NCBI GenBank assembly: GCA_902615975.1
Contig: CACMRC010000005.1
Location: 37,738-101,737, forward strand
DNA: 64,000 nucleotides
Source of the DNA: an uncultured Pelagibacteraceae bacterium
GTDB taxonomy: Bacteria; Pseudomonadota; Alphaproteobacteria; Pelagibacterales; Pelagibacteraceae
Direction: 5' to 3'
In this document: positions 35,830 to 44,698 of the stretch, in pieces
Layout: every line of letters begins with the position of its first letter
Numbering within the stretch: position 1 is the stretch's first letter
Translations under genes and position numbers: made by a program
The notes under the pieces: model-generated
What the model saw: only the letters and a program-made list of their open reading frames with translations
What the model was told of the DNA's origin: nothing
The model's database searches: none

Positions 35830-36483
35830 ATGGACAAAGAAGAAAACCAAAATAACACTTCTACAGATCAAAACCAAGATAATGTAATAGAAAATGAAAA
35901 ACCTGAAGAAAATTTAGCTAAAGAAAATAAGCAAGAAACAGACCAAGAGCCCAAAGAAGAAATTAAAGAGCCAACTCCAGAAGAAAAAATTGCCGAACTC
36001 GAAGACAAGGTGGCGCGAACTTTTGCCGAAATGGAAAATCAAAGAAGAAGATTTGAAAAAGAAAAAGAGGATGCTTTTGAATATGGTGGTTATAGTTTTG
36101 CTAAAGAAGCATTAAATTTGATTGATAACTTAGATCGATCAAAACATGTTCTTGAAAGTGACAATAAATTAAAAGAAACCGAAGCATTAAAGAAGACACT
36201 TGAACATTTAGACATTATTAAAAAAGATCTAATCTCAATATTTGAAAAAAATAATATTAAACCAATAGATAGCCTTAATAAAAAACTAGATCCAAACGTT
36301 CATCAAGCAATGATGGAAATTGAAGACGATACTAGAGAACCTGGAACAATAATTCAGGAAATTCAAAAAGGCTTTACTATAAAAGACAGATTACTTAGAC
36401 CCTCATTAGTAGGAGTGTCAAAAAAAGTTACAATTAAAAAGGAAAAAAATGAGGAAAATCAGGAAAATCCAGAAAATAAATAA
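35830..36483 (+). CDS. grpE: Nucleotide exchange factor GrpE
   Basis: Co-chaperone that releases ADP from DnaK. It has 217 residues with a long acidic, low-complexity N-terminus (Glu/Asn/Gln-rich to about residue 55), a coiled coil (IAELEDKVARTFAEMENQRRR region) and a C-terminal beta domain with NKKLDPNVHQAMM and GFTIKDRLLRPSLVGVSK. It heads grpE-dnaK-dnaJ. hrcA, which often precedes grpE, is not here. Confidence 0.95.
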   Translation: MDKEENQNNTSTDQNQDNVIENEKPEENLAKENKQETDQEPKEEIKEPTPEEKIAELEDKVARTFAEMENQRRRFEKEKEDAFEYGGYSFAKEALNLIDNLDRSKHVLESDNKLKETEALKKTLEHLDIIKKDLISIFEKNNIKPIDSLNKKLDPNVHQAMMEIEDDTREPGTIIQEIQKGFTIKDRLLRPSLVGVSKKVTIKKEKNEENQENPENK

Positions 36484-36495
36484 TTATGAGATCAA

Positions 36496-36523
36496 CTTGT
36501 AGTTTTACATTTAAACACTATAT
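36496..36523 (+). promoter_or_regulatory. Possible RpoH-type promoter before dnaK
   Basis: CTTG (36496-36499), 18 bp, then CTATAT (36518-36523), resembling the alphaproteobacterial heat-shock pattern of CTTG and C-T/Y-TAT. It lies in the 62-bp grpE-dnaK gap, 23 bp upstream of the dnaK ATG. The match is partial. Confidence 0.4.
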
Positions 36524-36545
36524 GACGAAAGAGAGATATTAAATT

Positions 36546-38471
36546 ATGAGTAAAATTATTGGAATAGACTTAGGAACAACAAATTCATGTGTCGCCATTA
36601 TGGAGGGAACACAAGCTAAGGTTTTAGAAAATGCTGAGGGAGCAAGAACTACTCCATCAGTTGTAGCATTTACAGATGAAAACGAAAAATTAATTGGACA
36701 ACCAGCGAAAAGGCAAGCTGTTACAAATCCTGAAAATACTATCTTTGCTGTTAAAAGATTAATTGGTAGAAATTTTGATGATCCAACTGTAAAAAAGGAT
36801 GTTGAAGCTGCACCTTTTAAAATAGTTAATTCTGAAAAAGGTGATGCTTGGATTGAAGCTAAAGGTGAAAAATATTCACCTTCTCAAATATCTGCTTTCA
36901 TTTTACAAAAAATGAAAGAAACTGCAGAAAAATATTTAGGTCAGGCTGTAACAAAAGCTGTGATTACAGTACCAGCATATTTTAATGATGCTCAAAGACA
37001 AGCAACCAAAGATGCGGGAAAAATTGCTGGATTAGAAGTTTTAAGAATTATCAATGAACCAACAGCAGCATCTCTAGCTTATGGTTTAGACAAAAAACAA
37101 AATAAAAAAATTGCTGTATATGATTTAGGTGGAGGAACATTTGATGTTTCTATCTTAGAATTGGGTGATGGTGTATTTGAAGTTAAATCAACTAATGGTG
37201 ATACTTTTTTAGGTGGTGAAGATTTTGATAATGCTATTGTTAATTACTTAATTTCTGAATTTAAGAAAGATAATGGAATTGATTTAAAGTCAGACAAACT
37301 TGCATTACAAAGATTAAAAGAAGCCGCGGAAAAAGCAAAAATTGAATTATCATCTGCAGAACAAACAGATATAAATCTACCTTTTATTACAGCTGACAAA
37401 ACAGGTCCTAAACATATTAATTTAAAAATGACTAGAGCTAAACTTGAGGCTTTAGTTGAGGACTTAATTGCTAGAACTATGCCTCCATGTAAGACTGCTC
37501 TAAAAGATGCTGGTGTCACAGCAAGCGAAATTGATGAAGTGGTTATGGTTGGTGGTATGACCAGAATGCCTAAAGTAATTGAGGAAGTAAAAAACTTTTT
37601 TGGGAAAGATCCTAACAAAAGCGTAAACCCAGATGAAGTAGTTGCAATGGGTGCTGCTATTCAAGCAGGTGTTTTACAAGGTGATGTAAAAGATGTACTT
37701 TTATTAGATGTAACTCCACTATCACTTGGTATTGAAACACTTGGTGGGGTTTCTACAAAACTGATTGATAAAAACACAACAATACCAACTAAAAAAAGTC
37801 AGGTGTTTTCAACTGCAGAAGATAATCAGCCAGCTGTATCTATTAGAGTTCTCCAAGGTGAAAGAGAAATGGCTGCTGACAATAAAGCTTTAGGAAATTT
37901 TGAGTTAGTGGGTATTGCGCCAGCACCAAGAGGAGTGCCTCAAATTGAAGTTACATTTGATATTGATGCTAACGGTATCGTAAATGTTTCAGCAAAAGAC
38001 AAGGGAACTGGCAAGGAACAAAAAATTCAAATTCAAGCTTCTGGTGGGCTAAGTGATGAAGAAATTGAAAAAATGGTTAAAGATGCAGAAGCAAATAAAG
38101 AAGCTGATAAAAAGAAAAGAGAGTCTGTTGATGTTAGAAACCAAGCTGATACTCTAATTCATTCTACTGAAAAGAATTTAAAAGAGCATGGATCAAAGAT
38201 TTCTGATGCAGAGAAAAAGACAATTGAAGATGCATCAACTGCTGTAAAAGAAGCTTTAAAAGGTGAAGATATTGAAGATATTAAGAAAAAAACTGAAGCT
38301 CTAGTTCAAGCTTCTATGAAACTTGGAGAGGCGATCTATAAATCACAACAAAGTTCAAAACCAGAATCTGGAAAAGATGATGGTGGAGATGATGCAGGTA
38401 AAAAAGACGAGAATGTTGTTGATGCTGATTTCGAAGAAGTAAAAGACGAGAATAAAGAAAAAAGCGCTTAA
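36546..38471 (+). CDS. dnaK: Chaperone protein DnaK (Hsp70)
   Basis: Hsp70 ATPase of 641 residues. The nucleotide-binding domain shows [38 protein letters not shown] and [15 protein letters not shown], with [12 protein letters not shown]. The substrate-binding domain follows [17 protein letters not shown] near residue 390. The C-terminal tail is acidic, ending near [11 protein letters not shown]. Canonical order grpE-dnaK-dnaJ. Confidence 0.98.
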   Translation: MSKIIGIDLGTTNSCVAIMEGTQAKVLENAEGARTTPSVVAFTDENEKLIGQPAKRQAVTNPENTIFAVKRLIGRNFDDPTVKKDVEAAPFKIVNSEKGDAWIEAKGEKYSPSQISAFILQKMKETAEKYLGQAVTKAVITVPAYFNDAQRQATKDAGKIAGLEVLRIINEPTAASLAYGLDKKQNKKIAVYDLGGGTFDVSILELGDGVFEVKSTNGDTFLGGEDFDNAIVNYLISEFKKDNGIDLKSDKLALQRLKEAAEKAKIELSSAEQTDINLPFITADKTGPKHINLKMTRAKLEALVEDLIARTMPPCKTALKDAGVTASEIDEVVMVGGMTRMPKVIEEVKNFFGKDPNKSVNPDEVVAMGAAIQAGVLQGDVKDVLLLDVTPLSLGIETLGGVSTKLIDKNTTIPTKKSQVFSTAEDNQPAVSIRVLQGEREMAADNKALGNFELVGIAPAPRGVPQIEVTFDIDANGIVNVSAKDKGTGKEQKIQIQASGGLSDEEIEKMVKDAEANKEADKKKRESVDVRNQADTLIHSTEKNLKEHGSKISDAEKKTIEDASTAVKEALKGEDIEDIKKKTEALVQASMKLGEAIYKSQQSSKPESGKDDGGDDAGKKDENVVDADFEEVKDENKEKSA

Positions 38472-38500
38472 ACTGACATTTAATTGTCTGGGGTAATTTG

Positions 38501-39628
38501 ATGGCTAAAAGAGACTATTACGATGTCCTAGGCGTAAATAAAAGCGCAAGTCCTGAAGAGTTAAAATCCGCATATAGAAAATTAGCAGTTAAATATCATC
38601 CTGATAAAAATCCAGGAGACTTAAAAGCAGAAGAAAAATTCAAAGAAGCTAGTGAAGCCTACGGAATTCTTTCAGACAAAGAGAAGAAACAAAACTACGA
38701 TAACTTTGGTCATGCGGCTTTTGAAAATGGTGGTGGCAGACCAGGTGGAGGATTTGGTGGATTTAGTGGAGCAGATTTTTCAGACATATTTGAAGATTTT
38801 TTTGGAGATTTTGGAGGAGGAGGAAGATCAAGAAGCAGAAAATCAAATAATAGAGGTTCTGACTTAAGGTATGATTTATCTATCTCCTTAGAAGAAGCTT
38901 ATCAAGGAAAAAAGCAAGACATCAAATTTTCTACATCTGAGCAGTGTGGTACTTGTAAAGGTAATGGATCAAAACCTGGTTATTCTCCCGACAGATGCTC
39001 ATATTGTGGTGGGAATGGAAGAATAAGATCTAATCAGGGTTTCTTTACTGTTCAACAAACTTGTCCTCAATGTAATGGAAATGGTGAAGAAATTACCAAT
39101 CCTTGTAATGATTGTAATGGGCATGGTAAAAAACAAGCATCTAAAAGAATATCTGTAACAATTCCAAAAGGTGTGGATGACGGGACAAGAATAAGACTTT
39201 CAGGAAAAGGTGAAGCAGGAACCAGGGGTGGAGCAACAGGTGATCTTTACTTGTTTATTAATGTTAACTCTCACAACTTATTTAAAAGATCAGATGAAAA
39301 TTTATTTTATGAATTTCCTCTTTCTTTTGCGGACGCTGCATTAGGAACGACTATTGAAATTCCAACTATAGATGGAGGGAAAGCTAAAATAAAAATTCCT
39401 GATGGAACTCAAAATGGTAAACAATTTAGATTAAAAGGTAAAGGAATGCCGTTTATGAGAAGAGGTGATTTTGGGGATTTGTATGTTCAAGTAAAGACAG
39501 AGGTACCAGTTTATTTAAATAAAAAACAAAAAGATTTATTAGAACAATTTAGAGAAATTGAAAATGATAAGTCAAATCCAAGTATTAAAAAGTTTTTTCA
39601 AAAAGCAAAAGATTTCTGGAAAAATTAA
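38501..39628 (+). CDS. dnaJ: Chaperone protein DnaJ (Hsp40)
   Basis: Type I J-protein of 375 residues that stimulates DnaK. The start is set at ATG 38501 ([11 protein letters not shown]); a TTG one codon earlier is also open. J domain residues 1-70 have HPD in [12 protein letters not shown] Gly/Phe-rich stretch follows at 80-110. Four CxxCxGxG zinc repeats occur in about 140-205 ([32 protein letters not shown]). The C-terminal substrate-binding barrels complete it. Confidence 0.98.
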   Translation: MAKRDYYDVLGVNKSASPEELKSAYRKLAVKYHPDKNPGDLKAEEKFKEASEAYGILSDKEKKQNYDNFGHAAFENGGGRPGGGFGGFSGADFSDIFEDFFGDFGGGGRSRSRKSNNRGSDLRYDLSISLEEAYQGKKQDIKFSTSEQCGTCKGNGSKPGYSPDRCSYCGGNGRIRSNQGFFTVQQTCPQCNGNGEEITNPCNDCNGHGKKQASKRISVTIPKGVDDGTRIRLSGKGEAGTRGGATGDLYLFINVNSHNLFKRSDENLFYEFPLSFADAALGTTIEIPTIDGGKAKIKIPDGTQNGKQFRLKGKGMPFMRRGDFGDLYVQVKTEVPVYLNKKQKDLLEQFREIENDKSNPSIKKFFQKAKDFWKN

Positions 39629-39670
39629 TGTATTATGAAATAAAATCATAAACTAAATTTATTACACTTA

Positions 39671-40507
39671 ATGATTATATGGCTAGCATCATATCCTAAA
39701 AGTGGAAATACTTGGGTAAGAGCTTTTCTTGCATCTATTTTATATAGTGAGAAAGGCATAAACGATTTTTCTAAACTACATAAAATTCAACAATTTCCTC
39801 GTAAAGAGCAATTTGAAAGTTTAGTTGATGATGTTCAAAATCCAAAAAAAATTCTTGAAAATTGGAAAAATGCACAAGATAAAATTAACCTTAATAATGA
39901 GATTAAATTATTAAAAACTCATCATGTACTTTGTAAAATGAATAATTTTGAATTCACAGATAATTCAAATTCATTAGGTGCAATCTATATAGTAAGAGAT
40001 CCACGAACTGTCTTGTTATCAATTAAACATCACTTTGGAATGAAAGATTTTAATGAAGCAAGAAATTTTATTACAAATGAAAATATTTGGCTTGGGATAA
40101 ATAAATCGGACAAGTATAAAAATAGAGCAAATAAAGTTCCTACTTTGATAAGTTCATGGCGCGTTAATTATCTCTCATGGAAAAATAAAATTCAAAATTA
40201 CTTAATTATAAAATATGAAGATTTACTTGAAAATCCTGAAAAAGAATTTTTCAAAATTGCAAAATTTATGGAGAAATTGATGGATTGTAAATTTGAAGAA
40301 GAAAAAATAAATAATGCAATAAACTCAACTTCTTTCCAAACACTACAAAAACTTGAAGCAGAAGGTTTATTCACAGAGCAGGGACAAGGAGCAAGATTTT
40401 TTAATTCTGGCCCTAATGCAGATTGGAAATCTCAATTAGATAAAAATATTGTTGATGAAATAAATTTAAAATTTAAAAATGAAATGGTAGAGTTAGGATA
40501 TCTTTAA
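39671..40507 (+). CDS. PAPS-dependent sulfotransferase family protein (copy 1)
   Basis: P-loop-like sulfotransferase of 278 residues. WLASYPKSGNTWVRAFLAS is the 5'-phosphosulfate-binding loop and IYIVRDPRTVLLSIKHHFG the 3'-phosphate-binding segment. The end GPNADWKSQLDKNIVDEI and MVELGYL is typical of the family. The acceptor is unknown. A clear paralogue is at 56669-57499. It interrupts dnaJ and dapB, genes often adjacent in relatives, 43 bp from dnaJ and 1 bp from dapB. Confidence 0.85.
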   Translation: MIIWLASYPKSGNTWVRAFLASILYSEKGINDFSKLHKIQQFPRKEQFESLVDDVQNPKKILENWKNAQDKINLNNEIKLLKTHHVLCKMNNFEFTDNSNSLGAIYIVRDPRTVLLSIKHHFGMKDFNEARNFITNENIWLGINKSDKYKNRANKVPTLISSWRVNYLSWKNKIQNYLIIKYEDLLENPEKEFFKIAKFMEKLMDCKFEEEKINNAINSTSFQTLQKLEAEGLFTEQGQGARFFNSGPNADWKSQLDKNIVDEINLKFKNEMVELGYL

Positions 40508-40508
40508 A

Positions 40509-41285
40509 ATGAAAAAAATAAATCTAGGAATATCTGGTTGCATGGGAAGAATGGGCCAACAACTTATTAGATCATCAAAAAATAATAAAAATTTTAAATT
40601 AACAGTTTTAACTGAAAATAGATTAGTAAAAAAAAAAATTAATGGAATTAAACCAGAACTTAATTCCGAAAATGCTTTTAAAAAAGCAGATATAATAATA
40701 GATTTTACAGTTCCAAAATGTACACTTGAAATACTTAAGATTGCATCAAAACTTAAAAAAAAAGTTGTTATTGGCACAACTGGTTTTAATAGAAGCCAAG
40801 AAAATTTAATTAAAAAATATTCAAAAAAAATACCTATTTTGAAAGCTGGTAATATGAGCTTAGGCGTAAATTTATTAATGTATCTAACTGAAATCGCATC
40901 TAAATCACTAAATGATCAATACCTAAGCAAAATATTTGAAATACACCACAAACACAAAAAAGACTATCCATCAGGCACAGCCTTGATGCTTGGAAAAGGA
41001 ATAGCAGATGGAAAAAATAAAAATTTATACAATCTGATGGGTAAAAAATATTTAAATAAAAAATCTTTTCCCTATGGAAAAAAAATCAATTTCAACTCAA
41101 TCAGAAAAGGTGAAATTATTGGAGAACATGAGGTAAAATTCTCGAGTGGAAAAGAAATAATTACTTTAAACCACGAAGCTTTTGATAGAGCACTATACTC
41201 TGATGGAGCTTTGACAGCTTCTAAATGGTTAATGAAAAAAAGGCCAGGTTTATATTCTATGAGAGATTTGCTTAATTTTTCATAA
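40509..41285 (+). CDS. dapB: 4-hydroxy-tetrahydrodipicolinate reductase
   Basis: Lysine and diaminopimelate pathway reductase of 258 residues. The N-terminal nucleotide motif LGISGCMGRMGQQLI, IDFTVPKCTLEI and IGTTGFNRSQ are present. The substrate motif EIHHKHKKDYPSGTALMLGK contains the catalytic HHxxKxDxPSGT pattern. The dnaJ-dapB neighbourhood is common in alphaproteobacteria, here with a sulfotransferase inserted. One-base overlap with nth (TAATG). Confidence 0.96.
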   Translation: MKKINLGISGCMGRMGQQLIRSSKNNKNFKLTVLTENRLVKKKINGIKPELNSENAFKKADIIIDFTVPKCTLEILKIASKLKKKVVIGTTGFNRSQENLIKKYSKKIPILKAGNMSLGVNLLMYLTEIASKSLNDQYLSKIFEIHHKHKKDYPSGTALMLGKGIADGKNKNLYNLMGKKYLNKKSFPYGKKINFNSIRKGEIIGEHEVKFSSGKEIITLNHEAFDRALYSDGALTASKWLMKKRPGLYSMRDLLNFS

Positions 41286-41938
41286 TGAATGAAAAACAAA
41301 AAGCAAAAATCATAATTAAAACTTTAAATAGAATTTATCCTAAAGCACCAGTTCCTCTAAAAAGTAAAAATATTTTTACATTACTAATTTCTGTACTTCT
41401 TTCAGCCCAATGCACTGACGTGAATGTAAATAATGTAACAAAAAATATATATCCAAAATACTTTAAGCCAGAACATTTTGTAAAATTAGGAAGAAAAAAA
41501 ATTGAAAAATTAATTAAAAAAATTGGTATTTTTAGAATTAAAGCAAAAAGTATCTATTTAATGTCAAAGCAAGTTTTAGAAAAGCATAATGGAAAAGTGC
41601 CTAGAAACTTTGAGGATCTTGAAAACCTACCTGGTGTAGGCCATAAAACTGCTAGTGTAGTGATGTCCCAGGGTTTTGGATATCCAGCTTTTGCAGTTGA
41701 TACTCATATTCATAGACTTGCACAACGTTGGGGTTTAACAAGTGGAAAAAATGTAGTTCAAACCGAAAAAGATTTAAAAAGAATATTTCCTAAAAAAACC
41801 TGGTCTAAACTACATTTACAAATAATTTTTTATGGTAGAGAATATTGCAAAGCAAGAGATTGTTACGGTTTAACTTGTGAAATATGCACTACTTGCTACC
41901 CAAATAGAAAAAAACCTGTTATTACCAAAAAAGCTTAA
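41285..41938 (+). CDS. nth: Endonuclease III (DNA glycosylase/AP lyase)
   Basis: Removes oxidised pyrimidines. It has 217 residues. The helix-hairpin-helix ENLPGVGHKTASVVMS carries the catalytic Lys, and AVDTHIHRLAQRWGL the Asp. The C-terminal iron-sulfur region is atypical: five cysteines in CKARDCYGLTCEICTTC, not the canonical C-x6-C-x2-C-x5-C. A [4Fe-4S] cluster can still be formed but with different spacing. Coupled to dapB, and the kinase gene starts 1 bp after the stop. Confidence 0.92.
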   Translation: MNEKQKAKIIIKTLNRIYPKAPVPLKSKNIFTLLISVLLSAQCTDVNVNNVTKNIYPKYFKPEHFVKLGRKKIEKLIKKIGIFRIKAKSIYLMSKQVLEKHNGKVPRNFEDLENLPGVGHKTASVVMSQGFGYPAFAVDTHIHRLAQRWGLTSGKNVVQTEKDLKRIFPKKTWSKLHLQIIFYGREYCKARDCYGLTCEICTTCYPNRKKPVITKKA

Positions 41939-41939
41939 T

Positions 41940-42869
41940 ATGAAAATTCTAGGAATAGGAAACGCGATAGTAGATGTGATTTGCAAAGTTGATGATGATT
42001 TTGTTAATAAAAATACTCTCACAAAAAGCACTATGAAATTATTTTTTGATGAAAAAGAATTTAAAAATTTATTAACAAATCTTAAAATTGAAAAAACTGT
42101 CTCTGGAGGATCTGTTGCAAATTCAATCGTTGGTATATCTCAACTTGGTGATAAAGCTGGGTTTATAGGTAAAATTGCAGATGATACATTTGGTAGTAAT
42201 TACGAAGAAGGATTAAAAAAAGAAAATGTAGAATATTTTTATTCTAAAAAGAAGGAAGAATTACCAACTGGAACATGTTTGATATTAGTGACGCCAGACT
42301 CTGAAAGGACGATGTGTACTTTCTTGGGCACTGCAGGAAAAATTAATGAAAATGATATTAGTTCTGATGCAGTTAAAAAAAGTGAGATAATATTTTTAGA
42401 GGGTTACTTATGGGATGAAGGAGAACCCAAAAAAGCCTTTGATAAAGCAATAAATAATGCAAACAAAGTTGCTATGTCACTATCTGATCTATTTTGTGTA
42501 GATAGACACAAACCTCATTTTTTAAACTTAGTTAAAAACAAGCTCGATATAACTTTTGCTAATGAACAAGAAATTAGCTCATTGATTGAAGCAAAAAATT
42601 TTGATGACGTTATAAACTTTTCAAAACAACTCAACAAATTAGTTGTTGTAACTAGAGGAGCAAAAGGTGCTGTTGCAATAAATGGTGATGAAGTTGTTGA
42701 AGATGGTATAAAAAAAAATCTTAAGATTGTTGATCTTACAGGAGCGGGCGATCTATTTGCTGCTGGATTTTTACATGGTTATATCAACAAATTATCTTTA
42801 AAAAAGTGTCTCGAAAAAGGTACAGAAATGTCTTCAAAAGTAATCCAGCAAATTGGAGCAAGGCTTTAA
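41940..42869 (+). CDS. PfkB-family carbohydrate/nucleoside kinase
   Basis: Ribokinase-fold kinase of 309 residues. The start is ATG 41940 (MKILGIGNAIVDVICKVDDD), directly after nth; the open frame extends 21 codons upstream into nth. VSGGSVANSIVGISQLG near residue 53 and the anion-hole signature DLTGAGDLFAAGFLHG near residue 265 place it in the PfkB family, closest in pattern to adenosine kinase-like proteins of alphaproteobacteria. The substrate cannot be fixed from sequence. Confidence 0.85.
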   Translation: MKILGIGNAIVDVICKVDDDFVNKNTLTKSTMKLFFDEKEFKNLLTNLKIEKTVSGGSVANSIVGISQLGDKAGFIGKIADDTFGSNYEEGLKKENVEYFYSKKKEELPTGTCLILVTPDSERTMCTFLGTAGKINENDISSDAVKKSEIIFLEGYLWDEGEPKKAFDKAINNANKVAMSLSDLFCVDRHKPHFLNLVKNKLDITFANEQEISSLIEAKNFDDVINFSKQLNKLVVVTRGAKGAVAINGDEVVEDGIKKNLKIVDLTGAGDLFAAGFLHGYINKLSLKKCLEKGTEMSSKVIQQIGARL

Positions 42870-42871
42870 AT

Positions 42872-42991
42872 TTAACTTTTCTTTCTTTTAAAACTTCCCT
42901 TACCTTTTTTAGGCTTAACTATTTTCGATTTATATTTTTTAGTAAATAAATCTCTAATTATTGGATTTTTTTTATTTGATTTGATATCCAT
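42872..42991 (-). CDS. arfA: ArfA-like alternative ribosome-rescue factor
   Basis: A 39-codon frame in the gap between the PfkB kinase (convergent, 2 bp away) and the winged-helix gene, overlapping the latter's 3' end by 20 bp in another frame. It encodes NPIIRDLFTKKYKSKIV followed by KPKKGKGSFKRKKS. The KKGKGS-aromatic-x-RK core and preceding RDLFxxKY match ArfA, which recruits RF2 to ribosomes stalled on stop-less mRNA. The Lys-rich C-terminus would sit in the empty mRNA channel. Too short for most gene callers. Whether this lineage also has tmRNA cannot be judged from the window. Confidence 0.75.
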   Translation of the reverse strand: MDIKSNKKNPIIRDLFTKKYKSKIVKPKKGKGSFKRKKS

Positions 42992-43574
42992 TTTTTTTGC
43001 TAATAATAAATTCACCGTCGTTAAAAGTTTCTAAAATTTTCTTTCTTAATCGATAAATATGTGTTTCAACTGTATGTGTCTCTATATCTGATTGATAGCT
43101 CCAGACAACTTCTTGAAGTTCTTCAATACTAACCGCTTTTTTTGATTTAGATAAATAGGAAATTGTATTAATTTCTTTTTCGGTCAATCTAAGTTTAGTA
43201 TTATTTTTTTGCATTTCTCTTGAATTTAAATCTATATTATAATTCTTTACTTTCACATCAGATTGGCTGTTAAATTTTATTTTTAAAAATTCAATATTTA
43301 TTTTTTCAACTAATTTAAAAATATTAATTGGTGTATTATCTAAAATAAATTGATTCTCAATATTTGAATACAGTTTGTTTGATATAACCAAATAATTGCT
43401 TAATTTTTTTAATTTGTCTTTTAAAGAATTTTCATTATCTGCAAGGGTTACGTTTAGATTTAAATCTGAACTAAGTTCATCTAGAATATGATATAAAGAA
43501 ATAAACTTATATATAATTAAATTGTGTGTGATCACATAAATGACAATATGACAATTTTTGTAAAAAATAAACAT
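42972..43574 (-). CDS. Orphan OmpR/PhoB-type winged-helix regulator
   Basis: Transcriptional regulator of about 200 residues. The C-terminal OmpR-type winged helix covers the last 95 residues, with LRLTEKEINTISYLSKS, EELQEVVWSYQ, THTVETHIYRLRKKI and the wing GEFIISKKNGYQIK. The N-terminal half looks like a decayed receiver without recognisable phospho-Asp or acidic pocket, so control by phosphorylation is doubtful. The start is uncertain: ATG 43574 keeps the first beta strand but overlaps the divergent YkuD gene by 27 bp; GTG 43535 avoids the overlap. No partner kinase nearby. Confidence 0.75.
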   Translation of the reverse strand: MFIFYKNCHIVIYVITHNLIIYKFISLYHILDELSSDLNLNVTLADNENSLKDKLKKLSNYLVISNKLYSNIENQFILDNTPINIFKLVEKINIEFLKIKFNSQSDVKVKNYNIDLNSREMQKNNTKLRLTEKEINTISYLSKSKKAVSIEELQEVVWSYQSDIETHTVETHIYRLRKKILETFNDGEFIISKKNGYQIK

Positions 43575-44042
43575 ACTCTTCAAGTAGATGAATTTAAATT
43601 TAGGTGTTGTATTGGTAAAAAAGGTTCAACTATGAACAAAAAAGAAGGGGATAGAAAAACACCAAAAGGACTATTTAATATTGAGAATCTTTATTTCAGA
43701 AAAGATCGTAAAAAAAAACCATCAACCTTATTAAAATGTGTTGAAATTAAAAAAAATATGGGTTGGTGCGATGATATTCGATATCCAAAAAAATATAATA
43801 AACTTATTAAAATTGGAAAAAATATCAAACATGAAAAATTAAGAAGAAAAGACTACAAATATGATATGTTTATTCCAATTAAGTATAACTTTAAAAAACC
43901 AGCTACAGGTGGAGGTAGTTGTATTTTTATTCACCTAACTAAAGATTACACACCTACAGCTGGATGTGTTGCTTTAAAAGAAAAAGATTTTTTAATTATG
44001 CTTAAATTAATAAAAAAAAATTCTAAAATAAAAATTTTCTAA
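43548..44042 (+). CDS. YkuD (L,D-transpeptidase) domain protein
   Basis: Protein of 164 residues with the YkuD catalytic region: KKEGDRKTPKGLF near residue 33, then SCIFIHLTKDYTPTAGCVAL with the conserved His and nucleophile Cys in AGCVAL. No signal peptide is visible, which is unusual for a periplasmic cross-linking enzyme; a short cytoplasmic-looking form is common in alphaproteobacteria. The start is set at the second of two ATGACAAT direct repeats (43540-43555). It ends convergent with yggS, overlapping 4 bp. Confidence 0.8.
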   Translation: MTIFVKNKHTLQVDEFKFRCCIGKKGSTMNKKEGDRKTPKGLFNIENLYFRKDRKKKPSTLLKCVEIKKNMGWCDDIRYPKKYNKLIKIGKNIKHEKLRRKDYKYDMFIPIKYNFKKPATGGGSCIFIHLTKDYTPTAGCVALKEKDFLIMLKLIKKNSKIKIF

Positions 44043-44698
44043 GACCTACGACCAAAAATATTAGATCCTATTCTAATATATGTTGCTGAATGTTTAGCAG
44101 CTGCAAGATAATCTGAAGACATTCCCATACTTAACTCCTTTAAACTTAATTTAGTATTTAAAATTCTCATCTCTTGAAAATAACCATCTGGATCGATATT
44201 TATAGGAGGAATGCACATTAAGCCTATTAAATCCAAACCAATATCTTTACAATACGAAACTAAATGTTGTACATTATTTCTATTTACGCCTGATTTTTGA
44301 TTTTCTTCACCTATATTAACCTGTAAGAATATTTTTATTTTTTTATCTATTTTTTTTTGTTCATCTGCAATTTTTTTAGCTAGTTTTTCACTGTCGACTG
44401 AATGAATATAATCAAATATTTGGACTGCAAACTTCACCTTATTGGTTTGTAGCTTTCCAATCATATGTAGCTTAATTGCTGAATTTATTTTTTTTATTTC
44501 TGCCCATTTTCCAACTGCTTCCTGAACTTTATTTTCTCCAAAATCAATATGGCCATGTTTTATTAGGGGTAAAATATTGTCAATTTTAAATGTTTTCGAA
44601 ACTGCTATAATTTTTGGATAGTTATTAAAATTAAGTTTATCCAAATTGAGCTTAATATTATTTTCAATGTCTAATAAATTTTTTACAGTAGTATGCAT
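44039..44698 (-). CDS. YggS/PROSC-type PLP homeostasis protein
   Basis: Fold-type III PLP-binding protein of 219 residues without known catalysis that buffers pyridoxal phosphate and affects amino-acid metabolism. The PLP lysine lies in IIAVSKTFKIDNI near residue 35. DFGENKVQEAVGKW, HMIGKLQTNK and SMGMSSDYLAAAKHSATYIRIG follow, the last binding the PLP phosphate, given as GMSSDYLAA and IRIGSNIFG. Its start codon abuts that of the ThiE-like gene as ATGCAT. Confidence 0.93.
   Translation of the reverse strand: MHTTVKNLLDIENNIKLNLDKLNFNNYPKIIAVSKTFKIDNILPLIKHGHIDFGENKVQEAVGKWAEIKKINSAIKLHMIGKLQTNKVKFAVQIFDYIHSVDSEKLAKKIADEQKKIDKKIKIFLQVNIGEENQKSGVNRNNVQHLVSYCKDIGLDLIGLMCIPPINIDPDGYFQEMRILNTKLSLKELSMGMSSDYLAAAKHSATYIRIGSNIFGRRS

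Noticed and set aside
37244..37618. 124-codon minus-strand frame inside dnaK
   Set aside because: Antisense of a highly constrained chaperone gene; its composition follows from dnaK codons.
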